Shown here: positions 1 through 12,000 of the stretch, piece after piece
Position numbering within the stretch: the stretch's first letter is position 1
Layout: the number at the start of each line of letters is the position of its first letter
Source of the DNA: a virus
Reading direction: 5' to 3' (one strand)
Virus record (IMG/VR): IMGVR_UViG_3300010430_000299
Coordinates: 1-33,146 of that record
DNA length: 33,146 nucleotides
The notes under the pieces: model-generated
The model's input: the letters and a program-made list of their open reading frames with translations, nothing else
What the model was told of the DNA's origin: nothing
Databases searched by the model: none
Program-made: the position numbers and the translations under genes

Positions 1-3000
1 AAGTATCTGCTAATCTATTCGCTGATAATAAACCGTACACTTCTGTGTATTTAGGAATAGAAGATTGAATCGATGTACCGTTAGTTCCTCTTTGTAATCC
101 ACCAACTGAGTTTGTAGCAAAGTCAATACTACTAAAACCAATTTGTTCACCATTAATATACAACAAGTTCCCTTCAAATGATGTAATTGTTAATGAATCC
201 CCTGCTGTAATATACGCACCGTCTGTAATTTTTAATATAGGTGATAAGTTCTCAATAACTATGTTGAGATTTGCAGTATCGATATACAAACCAGTTGTAA
301 CATTCAATACTTTTACACCAGTCACAGTATCTTTGTCAGCAGTCAAGCGTATTGAATAGACATTATTTACTGGAGCTGGAGCAATATTACTTTGAGAAAT
401 CTGATTTGTCACTCTATCTATATTTCCTACAGGAATTGTTTTTGATAATGGATACAAGCCGTCATTCAACCATGTCCTAGACTGTACATTTGCTCTGTAG
501 ATACTTGCTTTCTCGTTAGTATCTACTATGTTTAAATATATTTCTTCATTTGGTGTTGAATCTGGAATCATGTTAGTCATAATTATAACATCACCAGGTA
601 TAATTTCTGTTAAGATACTAACTTCATTATCTGCGCCAAGTCTTAATCGATCATTTGGTACACGTAAGCCGTTAACAGTAACCCAAAGTCTTTCAACATT
701 AGTTTGTTCCCATTGTGTTACGTTCATTGCACCAGTATCAGATGATAATGCAAATTCTGCATCTGCTACACCGTTTGTTGTAGTTGCACTAATTGTAAAT
801 GTTTGTGTGTTAATGTCAGTGGACTTGACATAATACGTAGTTCCCTGTATAATACCACCAACGAGTGCATCACCTGATTGTTTGCTTTGCTGTGTGAATA
901 TTACAGGTGTATTTGGTACTAGATCAGACACATCAATTGCAGTAATTTCATTAGTTGATGTAGTAGTCGCAGTTGCCACTGTTGTTTCTAAGAAGAATGT
1001 GCCTTGTCTCCAAACATAACCGCCACTAATGTACTCTGTAACACCTGTCACGGGGTAATTTGTAACATATGGCAGAGGACTATAAACTTGAGTATATAAG
1101 TCAAATATTGTATCAGTGATAACTCTTACATTGTAAGTATTGCCGTTAAGTTGTGTTGCTCCCAAACAGCCGTCTATCACACATCTTTCAGTTATCTGAG
1201 CAGTACCAGAGCCAGTACCAACACCAGTTGCAGTAAATACTGTTCCTGGATCGCTGTCTGCGGCACCTATTAATGTATAATCTGTTGTCCCAGTTGTCAG
1301 AATAATATATTCTGAACCGACTTCAAATGAGCCAGCAGTTAAGATACTATTGTTGAATCCATGTGCTAGAGTTGTTGTTACTCTTGTAGTTGGTAATCCA
1401 CCAACTGTTGCTACCATAAGACCTGAAGCGCCACTAGTGATTGTTATTGTAGTACCGTCTTCGTCTTTAATTGTTGCGTTTGTAGAACTAACAATTGTGT
1501 CTACGAAGTAAACAAGACCTTCTGTTATTTCTACAATATTAGTTCCAGAGAATGAAATTGTATCACCGACAACAAAACCAGCAGTAGAAGTAAAGATAAT
1601 CTCATTACCAGTTGTTGTACCAGTTGCAGTTGTAATAGCATTTGCTGGTTCAATTGTTGTTGAGATATCTTGTATTTCATTAACTTGAACAGCATTCAAT
1701 GTTCCAACCATTGATCCTGTATCAGTTGTAACTATGACTGGAGTACCACCAATAGTTGTTGATATAGTAAATGTAGTTGCATCGATAATTTCTAAGATGT
1801 AATATGTTACACCTGCTGTAATTCCACCTATAGTCGGTGCAGAGAATGTAATTGGCTCGTTAACAGCAAGACCCGATGTATCTGCACAAGTTAATGTGTT
1901 TAAATCTTCATCGTATGTAACTACAACTGGAGTATTTTGGTCATATGTTTGTGCTGATGGTGTATCTTGGTCAAACGTTCCTTCAGTATGAGTAGTTGCA
2001 GTAACTGTAATTGTACTGAATGAACTTAGAGTAGATGCAGAAATATTATACTGAGTTGTTAAGTATTGTCTATCAGTATCATTATAAGTTAAGACTCTAA
2101 TCTTAGAACTGTTTGCTGGAGCACCATTAGTAAAGACAAGTGTGTCAGCAGATGGGTCTATAGTATAACTCGTAATAGACTGTCTAAGTCCATTAACTTC
2201 AACGATTGCGTTGTGTGGGTTAGTGTCACCTAAGTAGTTAGTGAGATCAAATGATACTTTCACTCCGTCAGCAACAAACTCTTGTATTTCAGGCATAGAA
2301 TATGCATATTGTATTGCTGTTGAATCTTCTCCAAACAATGAGTAGACGATATAATCAGTAGCATTTGACCATGCAGTAGGTGGACCAAAGACAAGTTTTG
2401 CTTGAATATTATTTGGTTGCACAGAGATTGCATAATCATTAGTGACAAATGATGATATCCCAGATGAATTACCTAGAGTAACAACAGTGCCGCCATTAGT
2501 TTCAGAAATTGTAAACTCATTAATGTCTACGATTGTTTTAATGTAGTACAACGTGTTCGGTGTAATGTCTGATCCAAACATATCTTTTGCAAAGTAAATT
2601 CTATCACCAGCATTTAAGCCGTCAGTTGTTCCTGTTGTGATTGCATTGTTACTTGCTTTTGTTTGTGTGATTGTAGCAGTATTACCTTCAATAAGTTTTG
2701 CACCGTTATGATAAACAACTGGTGGCGTCCAAGTAAGACCTGTGCCAACTTGAATGTTTACAACCATCAGACCTGTTGCATCACTTAATGCAACTGTAGG
2801 TCCAGCAAGACCACTTGCAGTAAGTGTGTCTGAAACAGTAATTGTATTTGTTGGGAATGATATTGATTTAACATAATATGTTGTATCTTCTGCAATTCCA
2901 CCAAATACTGCTCCTTGGAATGTAACCGCAGAGTTTAATGTAAATTTAATAACTTCATCACAAACAATTCTGTCTGTTGATGCTATTGTTTCAGTAGCAG

Positions 3001-6000
3001 TTACTTCAACTGGTATTGATGATGGCTTGATTAAACCAGATCCTTGGAAATAAGTATCACTGTAATTACAGTTGAGATAGATGTCATAGAATCCAGTTTC
3101 TGTAATTTCTCTAATAGCATCAGTATCTGTGTTTGCTTTAACTAACTGATTACCATTACCGACTTCATATACATCGACTCTTAATTTTTCATTTGGTCCA
3201 AATGCTAGAGGATTATCAAGTGTAATAACTTTTGTAACCCAGTTAACAGTATATTCACTTGTTGCTAGTCCAGTACCTAATCCACTTGTTGGATTAATAA
3301 TCTGTAAACTCAATTCGATTGGATATTGAGCAAATGCATCAAAACTATATTCTGTTTGCAGTTGAGTTGTAGGCTCTAATATTTTTGATACAACATTAAA
3401 TCCAGTATGTGAATACTGTGTAGCATTCCAAAGTGTTCCTGGTCTCGTATTCACTGCCATTGTAAGATTGTCTTTCATCAATCCAGGAACTAGTTCTTCT
3501 GGTCCATAACCAAATCCGAACTCTGCACCCTTGACATCGTAAGTAGGTTCTGTTACAATGAAGACACTAGATGAAGTCCATGTGACTCCGTTGTCAACTG
3601 ATTGTAAAATTGTATTATCGTCACCGACAACAACAAATGCAGTAGCATCAGAGTTGTATGTGATACCATGTAAGTCTTCTGTAGTTCCAGATGTCTGTGT
3701 TGTCCAAGTTAGACCGTCAGTAGATGTTTGAATTCTACCATCTTCACCGACTGTCATCCATAAACTGTTAGCATAGATAATATCTTTTAATGTTTTTGCT
3801 GTAGCATCAACTATAAAGATTCTACATTGATCTGGTATTGCATCGTTTGTTAATGTTACTTGAGATGTTAGACCAGAGTCTGTAAAGATTTCTATCTGTG
3901 TAGAATTAATTACACTTACATAGTAAGTAACACCTGCTGTTAGTCCACTAAATGTTTCTGTTGTTTGTATTGGGTCTGCATTCGTAAATCCTGCTGTACT
4001 TGCAACACCTAATCGATCAGTTGCTGAGTTAATACCAGTAACTAAAACTTCATTGATTCCAGTCCAATCTGCACCGTTAGATGTTTGATAGATAACATTG
4101 TTTTCACCAACTGCAATTGCAATTGTTCCGTTACTAGCAACTGCGTTCAATCCATATGGAGTAATTGATACACTATCTGACCAAGTATTACCGTCTTCGT
4201 CTGAAGAATATGATATAATATTAGTTGGTACTAATTGCGTTAATCCAGATGTATAATCATATCGTAGTCCTTTACCAACTGCAACAAATCCTGTATAACC
4301 TGTTGTAGTAACAAAAGCAGTTCCATTCAATGTTATTTCAAAAACAGTATCATATGTTTTCTTTTTAGTCCAAGTTGTTGCATCTGTACTGTTGACGATG
4401 CCATCACCAACTGCTACATAATAATCACTACCATATGCTACACTGTTAAGTGCTACTGAAGGCGCAGTTAGTACAGATGATCTAGTTGTCCAAACAATTC
4501 CGTCTGTACTTTTGTAAATTGGTGTTGCTATGTTTGATGATGTTATTACATAGACACCATTACCATATACAATGTCAGTTGCATTAACAACAATATTAGC
4601 AATATCTCTTGTCGCCCATGAAGTTCCTGCAATTGATGTAATTACGCCTGTGTAATTCGTAAAGTTAGCAGGAGCATAGTATTGAGTGCCGTCCCATAGT
4701 ATTGCTGGTATCGCAACGCCTGTTGGATAAAATGCTTCATCTTTTAATGTTATGTCAAGTGCATATTGATCTTCTGGAGCGAATGCATTACCTAAGTAAA
4801 CTGCATTTGGATATGTTGTTCCAACAAACAACTGAGTCAAATCAAGCCCTGGCATGTTAACTGTTGGTTGATAAAATCCTTCTACTCTATCAAGTGCGTT
4901 TAATACTCTATTATCTGCTCTTAATTCTTCCCACTTACCAATAATAAATTCTTCATCGTCATTTGATATAACACATCTGTAAACTCTGTTTAGATATTTT
5001 ACAATAGACTGATTGAAGTAGAATGGTTCTGGTAAGAATGCATAACTACCTGCTTTAGACATTGTAAATTCTGCACTTCCTGGTGTTACAGGAACAATGT
5101 CACTGCCACCTGGCTCTGTACTTACTTTGATATCGTTTCCTGTGATATCTGTTATATAATATTCTGTGCTGTTTGCTAAGCCACTTGCAGTTTGCTCTGC
5201 TGTACTTAAACTCATAAAGACTACTGTATCATTCACTACGAAAGATGTGGAGTCAGCAACTGTGTATGCTGTTGATGTTATAGCAGTTACATTAGTTGAT
5301 GTAAATCCACCAAAGTCAAATCCTATACCACTAACTGGCGTTGTCATTCTTGCATCAGAATAAACTTCTAATTGATTTTGACTGATAACTTTTAAATAAT
5401 ACTTTGTTACATAGTCTTCTGGATCACCTGAAACAATCAAACTTGTGACTGCTCCATTTGCATCAACAGTGTTGACTTCTAAAGTCGCATCATTTGCAGG
5501 AGATGCTCCGCCCATGCTAGTTCCAGGTATTGTAATTTTGTTTGTGTTTGCATAGCCTGTACCGCCACTGCCTATAATGACTGAGTAACCGCCTAATTTA
5601 AATCCTATATCGAATTCTGCAAATGTTTGTGGTGTTTGAGTCAAGTTAAATGCTGTTGTACTATCTGATAAAGTAACATCACTTCCACCAGCAGAAGTAG
5701 AAACAGTAATATAGTCACTACCTAAACCTGTCATCGTTCCATTGTCTGTAGTCAACGTATATACGGCGCCACCAATAGATTCACTAATTGTAAATGTAGT
5801 ACTACTATCTATTGTTTTAATAAAGTATTCATCAGTGATTGTTATTCCACCTAATCCTGCACCACTAAAGATCACTGGCATACCAACCCAAAGTGAACTT
5901 GTGTCTGAACATGTAATTAAATTACCAGACGAAGAAGTTGAACTACAGAATACAGTTATTGGATTGACTGTTGCTGTACCAGTACCTGCTCCAACACCTG

Positions 6001-9000
6001 TTGCTGTAAATGTAATACCTACTGAACTGCTTATTGCACCAATTAATACATAGTTTGTTGTCCCTACAGTAGTAATTGTGTATACTTGTCCTACAACAAA
6101 ATCGCCTGCTTCGACAATACGATCACTGAATTCAGTAACGAAGTATGGAGTGCCAACTGGATTTGCATCTATAGTAGCATCGAACTCTACTGGCATGTTT
6201 ATATAGAAGTTGCTTGTACGAGCATCTTGTGTTTTTAATGCAATTCTATTTACAGTGGCAATTGTTGCACCCAATGATCTTGTCAATTGATTCGATACAG
6301 AAGCCGCTGTAGTTGGAATGTTTGTATAATACTTAGAAGTATCATAGAATGTAAATTGTTGTCCGTTAACTTGTCCAGGTGATATTGGCAATGACACATT
6401 CATTGTCATTGAGCCAGTCGCAGTTGATAAATCAAATACATCTGCTTGACTTGTTAATAGTCCAGTATCAGTTGTTGCTGTACCTGTACCTGTGCCTACA
6501 CCAGTTGATTCAAATATAGTGCCAACATTGTTGTTAGCCGCACCAAGTAGTACATAGTCAGTAGTACCTGCAGTTACGATTTGATATGTTGTGCCGGGCA
6601 CAAATGATCCAGCAGTTACGACACCAACATCAGTCACAGCAAATGCTGATCCATTAATCGAAGTTGATATTATAATCTGAGTTGAAGATACAATTTCTCT
6701 CACATAGTAAATTCTACCAGATTCAATATTACCATAATTAGTTATGATAGTGCTAGGCAATGTAAGAAAGTCATTAAAGACAATTGGGTCATTAACAGTA
6801 AGACCAGTTGTTGAAAGAACTGTTATTCTATCTGTTGCACTATCTGTGCCAACAAGTGTAGTATTAGTTGCTATGACTGACGTACTAATCGTAATAGTTT
6901 CATCATCGAGGACTGTCGTTACATAATAAACGTCATTTTCAATTATGTCTCCAAACACATCGCCTACAAAGAATAAAGGAATACCTGGATAAAAACCATT
7001 AGTTCCGCCTGTACCGATAAGACTTTGTGGAATCGTTATTGTGTTTGTTGTTCCATTAGTTGCAGTTGCTGTCAGCAAGCCAGGGTAGTTAAGTGTAACT
7101 ACTGCTGTGTCTGTCACTATACCTGCATATGCAAACATACCTGCACTTGATGCAGTTTCAGTAGTTACAACAAATACAGGACCGCCTACTGTTTCACTAA
7201 TTGTAAAATCTGTAATGTCAATAATAGACTTGACATAATAAACTTGATCCACTATAATATTGCCTATTACTGCTCCAGTAAATTTGATTGGCATGCCAAC
7301 AGTGAAACCAATTGTAGAACCAGATGAGTTTAATTCACCAGTTGCGTCATCATATGGGTTTAATCGAATTTTATTTCCAGTTGCTACTGTGTTTGTAACT
7401 CTACGAGCAAACGTAGAATATGATACAGTTTGATCATTAACAGCATTAACAATTTCTAAAACTGCACCCTGTGCTGAAGCCTTAATATTTTCAATTGGAG
7501 GAGCAGTTGCTTGTAATGAAATTGCAGAACTTGAAACGTTCTCACTATTAAAATAACTACCTGCAAAAAACGAACCGTAAAATGCATTTGCTTCCCAATC
7601 TAAGATTTGAGATGTGTAAGTAGTTCTATCAAATTTTAATTCAATATTGTTTTCTCTGACTGGTGTTGAATTTGTAATTGCTGATGCTTTGGCGCCAACA
7701 TTTAATTGGAAGTTGCCATCAGTTGTTCCAGTTGAGAAAACTACTCTATCAAATTCATAGACTGCTTCATTGTAACTTGTGTACAAAGCAACAACAGTTG
7801 ATGGGTTTGTTTCAAGGACATTAATATAATACCATTGATTGTTTATTAGCCCAGTTACTGATGCAGATGATGCAGTATCATCTTTGTATTGTATTAAATC
7901 ACCAGTTTGCAGACTTGGAGCAAAAAGTGAAATTGTATTTAATGTAGAGTTGATATCATCATTAGTAAAGAACAATTGTTCTGCTGGTGCAATTCTAATT
8001 TCTGGTAACACAGCATACCCTTCTCCGGGATTTATAACGTTCACACTGACAACAGAATCAACACTCATCACTGCTTCAAGTTGTGCTTCAACTCTTGGTG
8101 CTGGGTAGATAGTTGTATCAATGTATGCTGTAATTTGAGGTGGCTCAACATAGTTTTTACTACCATCTAGCACTACTACAGCAGGAAGATCAATAAAGAT
8201 TTCTGCTCCAGGTACATGTGCTAATGGCGTTGTGCCATTAAATCCTCTTTGCAAACCAATTAGCATGTTTAATGCTCTATCAACACGTGAGTATGAAATC
8301 TTTTCTGTACCAATTTGTATGACGCCATTGATTGGGAAGCCTGATGCATTGTCAACGAATAAAATTGAAGACCCAATAGGCAGATAAACAGAAAGCAAAG
8401 TAATTTGATAATCTGGTTGTCCGGTAATTGACACCCCGTAATTATTAAACCAATCTTTATATTGTGGTAATTGCCAGATTGCGTTTGTTGGCAAGAACGT
8501 TGATGTGTTGTTTACATTCTTATATGATAACTGGGGAGAAACAAATTGTTCTATCGTACTGTCCCAAGTGGCTGGCAAATCAAAGTCTGAAACGTTGCCG
8601 TCATATGTGTCTATGCCTGTATACTTAAATAAGAAATCTTTAATTACTACATGAAATGGTTTTGTCTCATTAATATAACTTGACAAGAACAATTGATTAT
8701 CTGATGAATAATTTTGTATTGGTTTTAATTCTCTAATAGTATGACTGACATCAACAAGAGAAGTTTTGTTTAACCAAGGCAAGTAGTTTTGTGATTCATC
8801 TGCTTCACTTTGAATGTATTCAAATAAAAGAATCAATGATTTGTTTCTATATTGTATAAGTTCGTCAATATAAATTTGTTCGTTTAATGCACGAATAATC
8901 CAACGTGTTTCTTCACTTGGATATTCATCAAATGAGTCAGTGTCAAAGAAGTTATCACCGAAGCCTGTCTTGCCTAATGCATAGTCCCAAAGATATATGT

Positions 9001-12000
9001 TAAATTGCATTGTGCCGTTTTCTAAACCAACACGAGTCCAAACATCATTACCATCGTAACGATACATTTCCCATTTGCCTTCACCGTTTGTTTCAACTCT
9101 AGCAATTGTTCCTATAGTAACAGTAAGAGCAGAAAGATCAGCATAAAGTGGTACTGAGACAGATGACTTAGTGTTGTTATTGTATTGCCCTACTGGGTTA
9201 GTTGTTGGTAACCACCAGTTGACATATGACCAATAATTCGTAGTGTCATAAAATTCTCCTGTTTGGAAAAGATATGTAGCATTTTCTCTTGTTTCTGAGA
9301 TTGGAAAATCTGCTAATACAGTATTAGCATATTTTAAATAGTTTTTCAAGCCTAAGAATCTATTGAAAAAGAAACTCTGTCTTGGTCTTTGCAATACGCC
9401 TGACTGTACTGCTTTTGGTAAATATGGATTAGGCACAACTGCACCTACTTCGTCTACTCCAGAGAATGAATCTAATAAACGATCATATAAACCTTCTGGT
9501 CTGTTTGCTTCTGTTTGTATTCCAAATTTTGGCAGACCAGGCAAAAAGTCATCAGCACCATCTCTTATCAAACTAAATTCTTGGTGAGATGGATCGTCAT
9601 TACTGCCTGTTGCATAGCCTATATGGAATACACTATCATTAACATTTATATATGGTTGACAGTTATATAATCCAAATGCATTTGGCAACAATGGTGTAAC
9701 ATATGACACTCCAGATGATGTTGGGTTTCTAATATATGATTCTAAGTTAGTGTCAGATAATGTCTTGCCTTCTGCACTCATTACAGTATCTGTATTTCGT
9801 ACCCAGAAATAGTAGACAGGAGTAACTACATTTGATGCGTTTAGTGTCGATTCAATACTATATGTTTGTAAGTTCTTAGGAGTTCCTGCACCTGTGTATT
9901 GACTTGGTACATTATTTGATGATACCCATGTATATACTGCAACATCTGATCCTGGGAATACTTGCCCCCAACGACTTGCATTGTATACATTATCATTTTG
10001 ATGATAGTTTAACCACCTAGTAGTTGACGTATCGAACCAAAGTTCACCGACATGATCAGTTCCCCATATAAGCCCTGCATTGATTCCATTAATCTCAGCA
10101 TTATATCGTGCTGGGTCTACGTTGTCAACATAGTCAAGGTTTTCTCTTACTACACCGAGCAATTTATTTTGCATCGGATCAATATAATCTAAATTAATTA
10201 ATGTATCATTTGTTTCTGCACTAAAAATTTGTGCATTTTGTATTTTGTTTATGTCTACAGTTTTTGAAGGTGTTCTGTATAGTGTCCAATCTTTAATGCC
10301 TGTTGCATTTTGGAATAGATTAACTTGTCCTTCTAAATTTCCGTAACTCAAATTAGGTGTACCGATTACAACTTGATTTGCATTAAAATCTAATGCTGTT
10401 CCGTATTGTGGTTCAAAGCCATAATTTTGTTCTTTGCTGTTCAAGTTTTGTGCATACACAAATTGACCTGGATCTGCAACTGAACCATTATAATTAGCAA
10501 GATAATCATACATGTAGACTGCACCAGCATTAGCCCATGTGTCAACAAAACGAGTTGCGTTATTATCAAAGATAGTATCGTTGTCTAAGTTTTCATCATC
10601 AGTGAAATCAAATGTTGTGCCTAAGTATCTTGTACTTACTGGAGCAGAAATTACTACTGAATCTTTTTCATTAAATTTAATCGTGTTACCAAACAATGTT
10701 CTACTGTCATTATGTGGTGCAGTAATGTTTTGTGTTTCTGTATAAAGAACTAATCCAAGATCAGATAATGTAGCAGTATCAACTGCTTGTAATAATAATT
10801 TTTCATTAATCAATGCTAGACCTGCACTGATAATTGATATGATAAGTTTACCATCAGTTGCACTTGCTTGAATATTAGTGATACCAGTAGCATTGATGAC
10901 GTTTGCTACATCAGTAGCAGTACTACCATTTACGAGTTTAACTAAGTACCCGTTAATTAAAAGATTTCGATCAGCAGTTAGTAAGCACTTACTTGTACCT
11001 ATAACTGAGCCGTATTTTCCACCACCATTTGTGTATCTATAAACTGAACCGTCAGACTGTATTGTTCCTAGCATACGAATTTCGCCAGGTGCACCGATTA
11101 ATACTTCACTGCCATATGAAGTCATATCAGTTGCGTAACCTAATTGAGTACCAACTCTAGTGTCTTCATCTGGAATCATTGTTTGTACTAATGTAGAAAC
11201 TGATGTACTTACAGTAACAATATCACCTGCTCTTAATGTTCCGAAATATTTAAATTCATTTAGACCTGTCACTGCATAATTATTGTCATCAACAATTGTA
11301 CCGTTAACACTGACTTGTCTAATTGCACTATTGTTCTGTGCAAAAATAATAGCATTAAGAGTAAGATCATCTTCTAATGTGATTGCTGTACTAGATGATC
11401 TAGTTGTTTTAAGTGACATTGTACCAACGCCAACTTCTTTAACATAATAAACTTGATTAGGACTTATACCAGAATCTCCAAAGACTCCAGTTGAACTAAA
11501 GACTATTGCAGTATTTTCAGTTAATGCAGTACCAGTGTATGTAATTACATTACTTGTTACATTAGTTGCTGTTCTAGCAACGAACAATTCGTCCCATGCT
11601 ATTTCAAATACATGAGGTTGATTTGGTATTGAATTATATTGTGATTCAAAGTTTTGTATTGCACGTGAGAAAACATAACTTGTACCCCAATTAACATTGT
11701 TTTCCGGAGATGTTAAAGTTGGAGCACCAATTGAAATTGTATCACCGTTAGCATCAGTTGCAACTGAAGATCCAAATCCACCTGCACCTACAGGAGATAT
11801 GATTTCTGTTTCTTCATTAGAGTCAGTGTATGATACTTGATTTGCTGTACCTGTGCCAGAACCGATACCGGTTGCAACAAACAAGATTCCTAGTTTGTTT
11901 TCTACTGCACCGATTGCTTTAAAGTCTGTTGGGTTTTCATAACAGATACCATCACCTGCTACAAATCCTGCTGGTGGTGTTGTTGCTGTAAATGTAGTAC

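Larger units (their letters stand above)
715..7410 (-). repeat. Cluster of about eleven degenerate ~70-aa 'YYVK' modules in the giant protein
   Basis: Within the giant frame a module recurs with the pattern: T-x-x-D/N-x-I (entry strand), G-hydrophobic-x-x-x-x-P/D-I-x-F, GGI-x-x-x-x-YYVK-x-I, then FTIS-x-T-x-GG and a closing TG-x-M. Clear copies centre near plus-strand positions 830, 1500, 1810, 2540, 2880, 3920, 5160, 5830, 6710, 6920 and 7240. More divergent copies lie near 5400, 6140 and 7830. Core variants include YYVKSTD, YFVDTIV, YYILEII, YYIKTIV, YYVKSIS, YYVSVIN, YYITDIT, YFIKTID, YYVREIV and YYVTTVL. The pattern looks like an all-beta repeat domain. Its function is unknown; tandem beta modules of this kind in tail proteins usually act as spacers or adhesin units. 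Confidence 0.75.

Noticed and set aside
2260-2448. A 62-codon leftward frame
   Set aside because: It lies in a different phase inside the giant frame, which reads well-formed vNG-type beta sequence here. It has no ribosome site of its own.
3560-4650. A sialidase or endosialidase enzyme
   Set aside because: Asp boxes are structural and occur in many propellers. I could not find the arginine triad or other catalytic residues by eye.
715-7410. A diversity-generating retroelement target in the repeat region
   Set aside because: There is no reverse transcriptase, template repeat or C-type-lectin end in the window. The copies differ at all codon positions, not in the A-to-N pattern of such elements.
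1-7410. A CRISPR array or tandem DNA satellite
   Set aside because: The repetition is at protein level with diverged DNA and irregular spacing; there are no short identical direct repeats separated by equal spacers.
528-10745. Several 60-103 codon rightward frames across the giant gene
   Set aside because: Their translations are low-complexity and Val/Thr/Ser-rich, as expected of the complement of the giant frame, and none has a convincing Shine-Dalgarno or neighbours on that strand.
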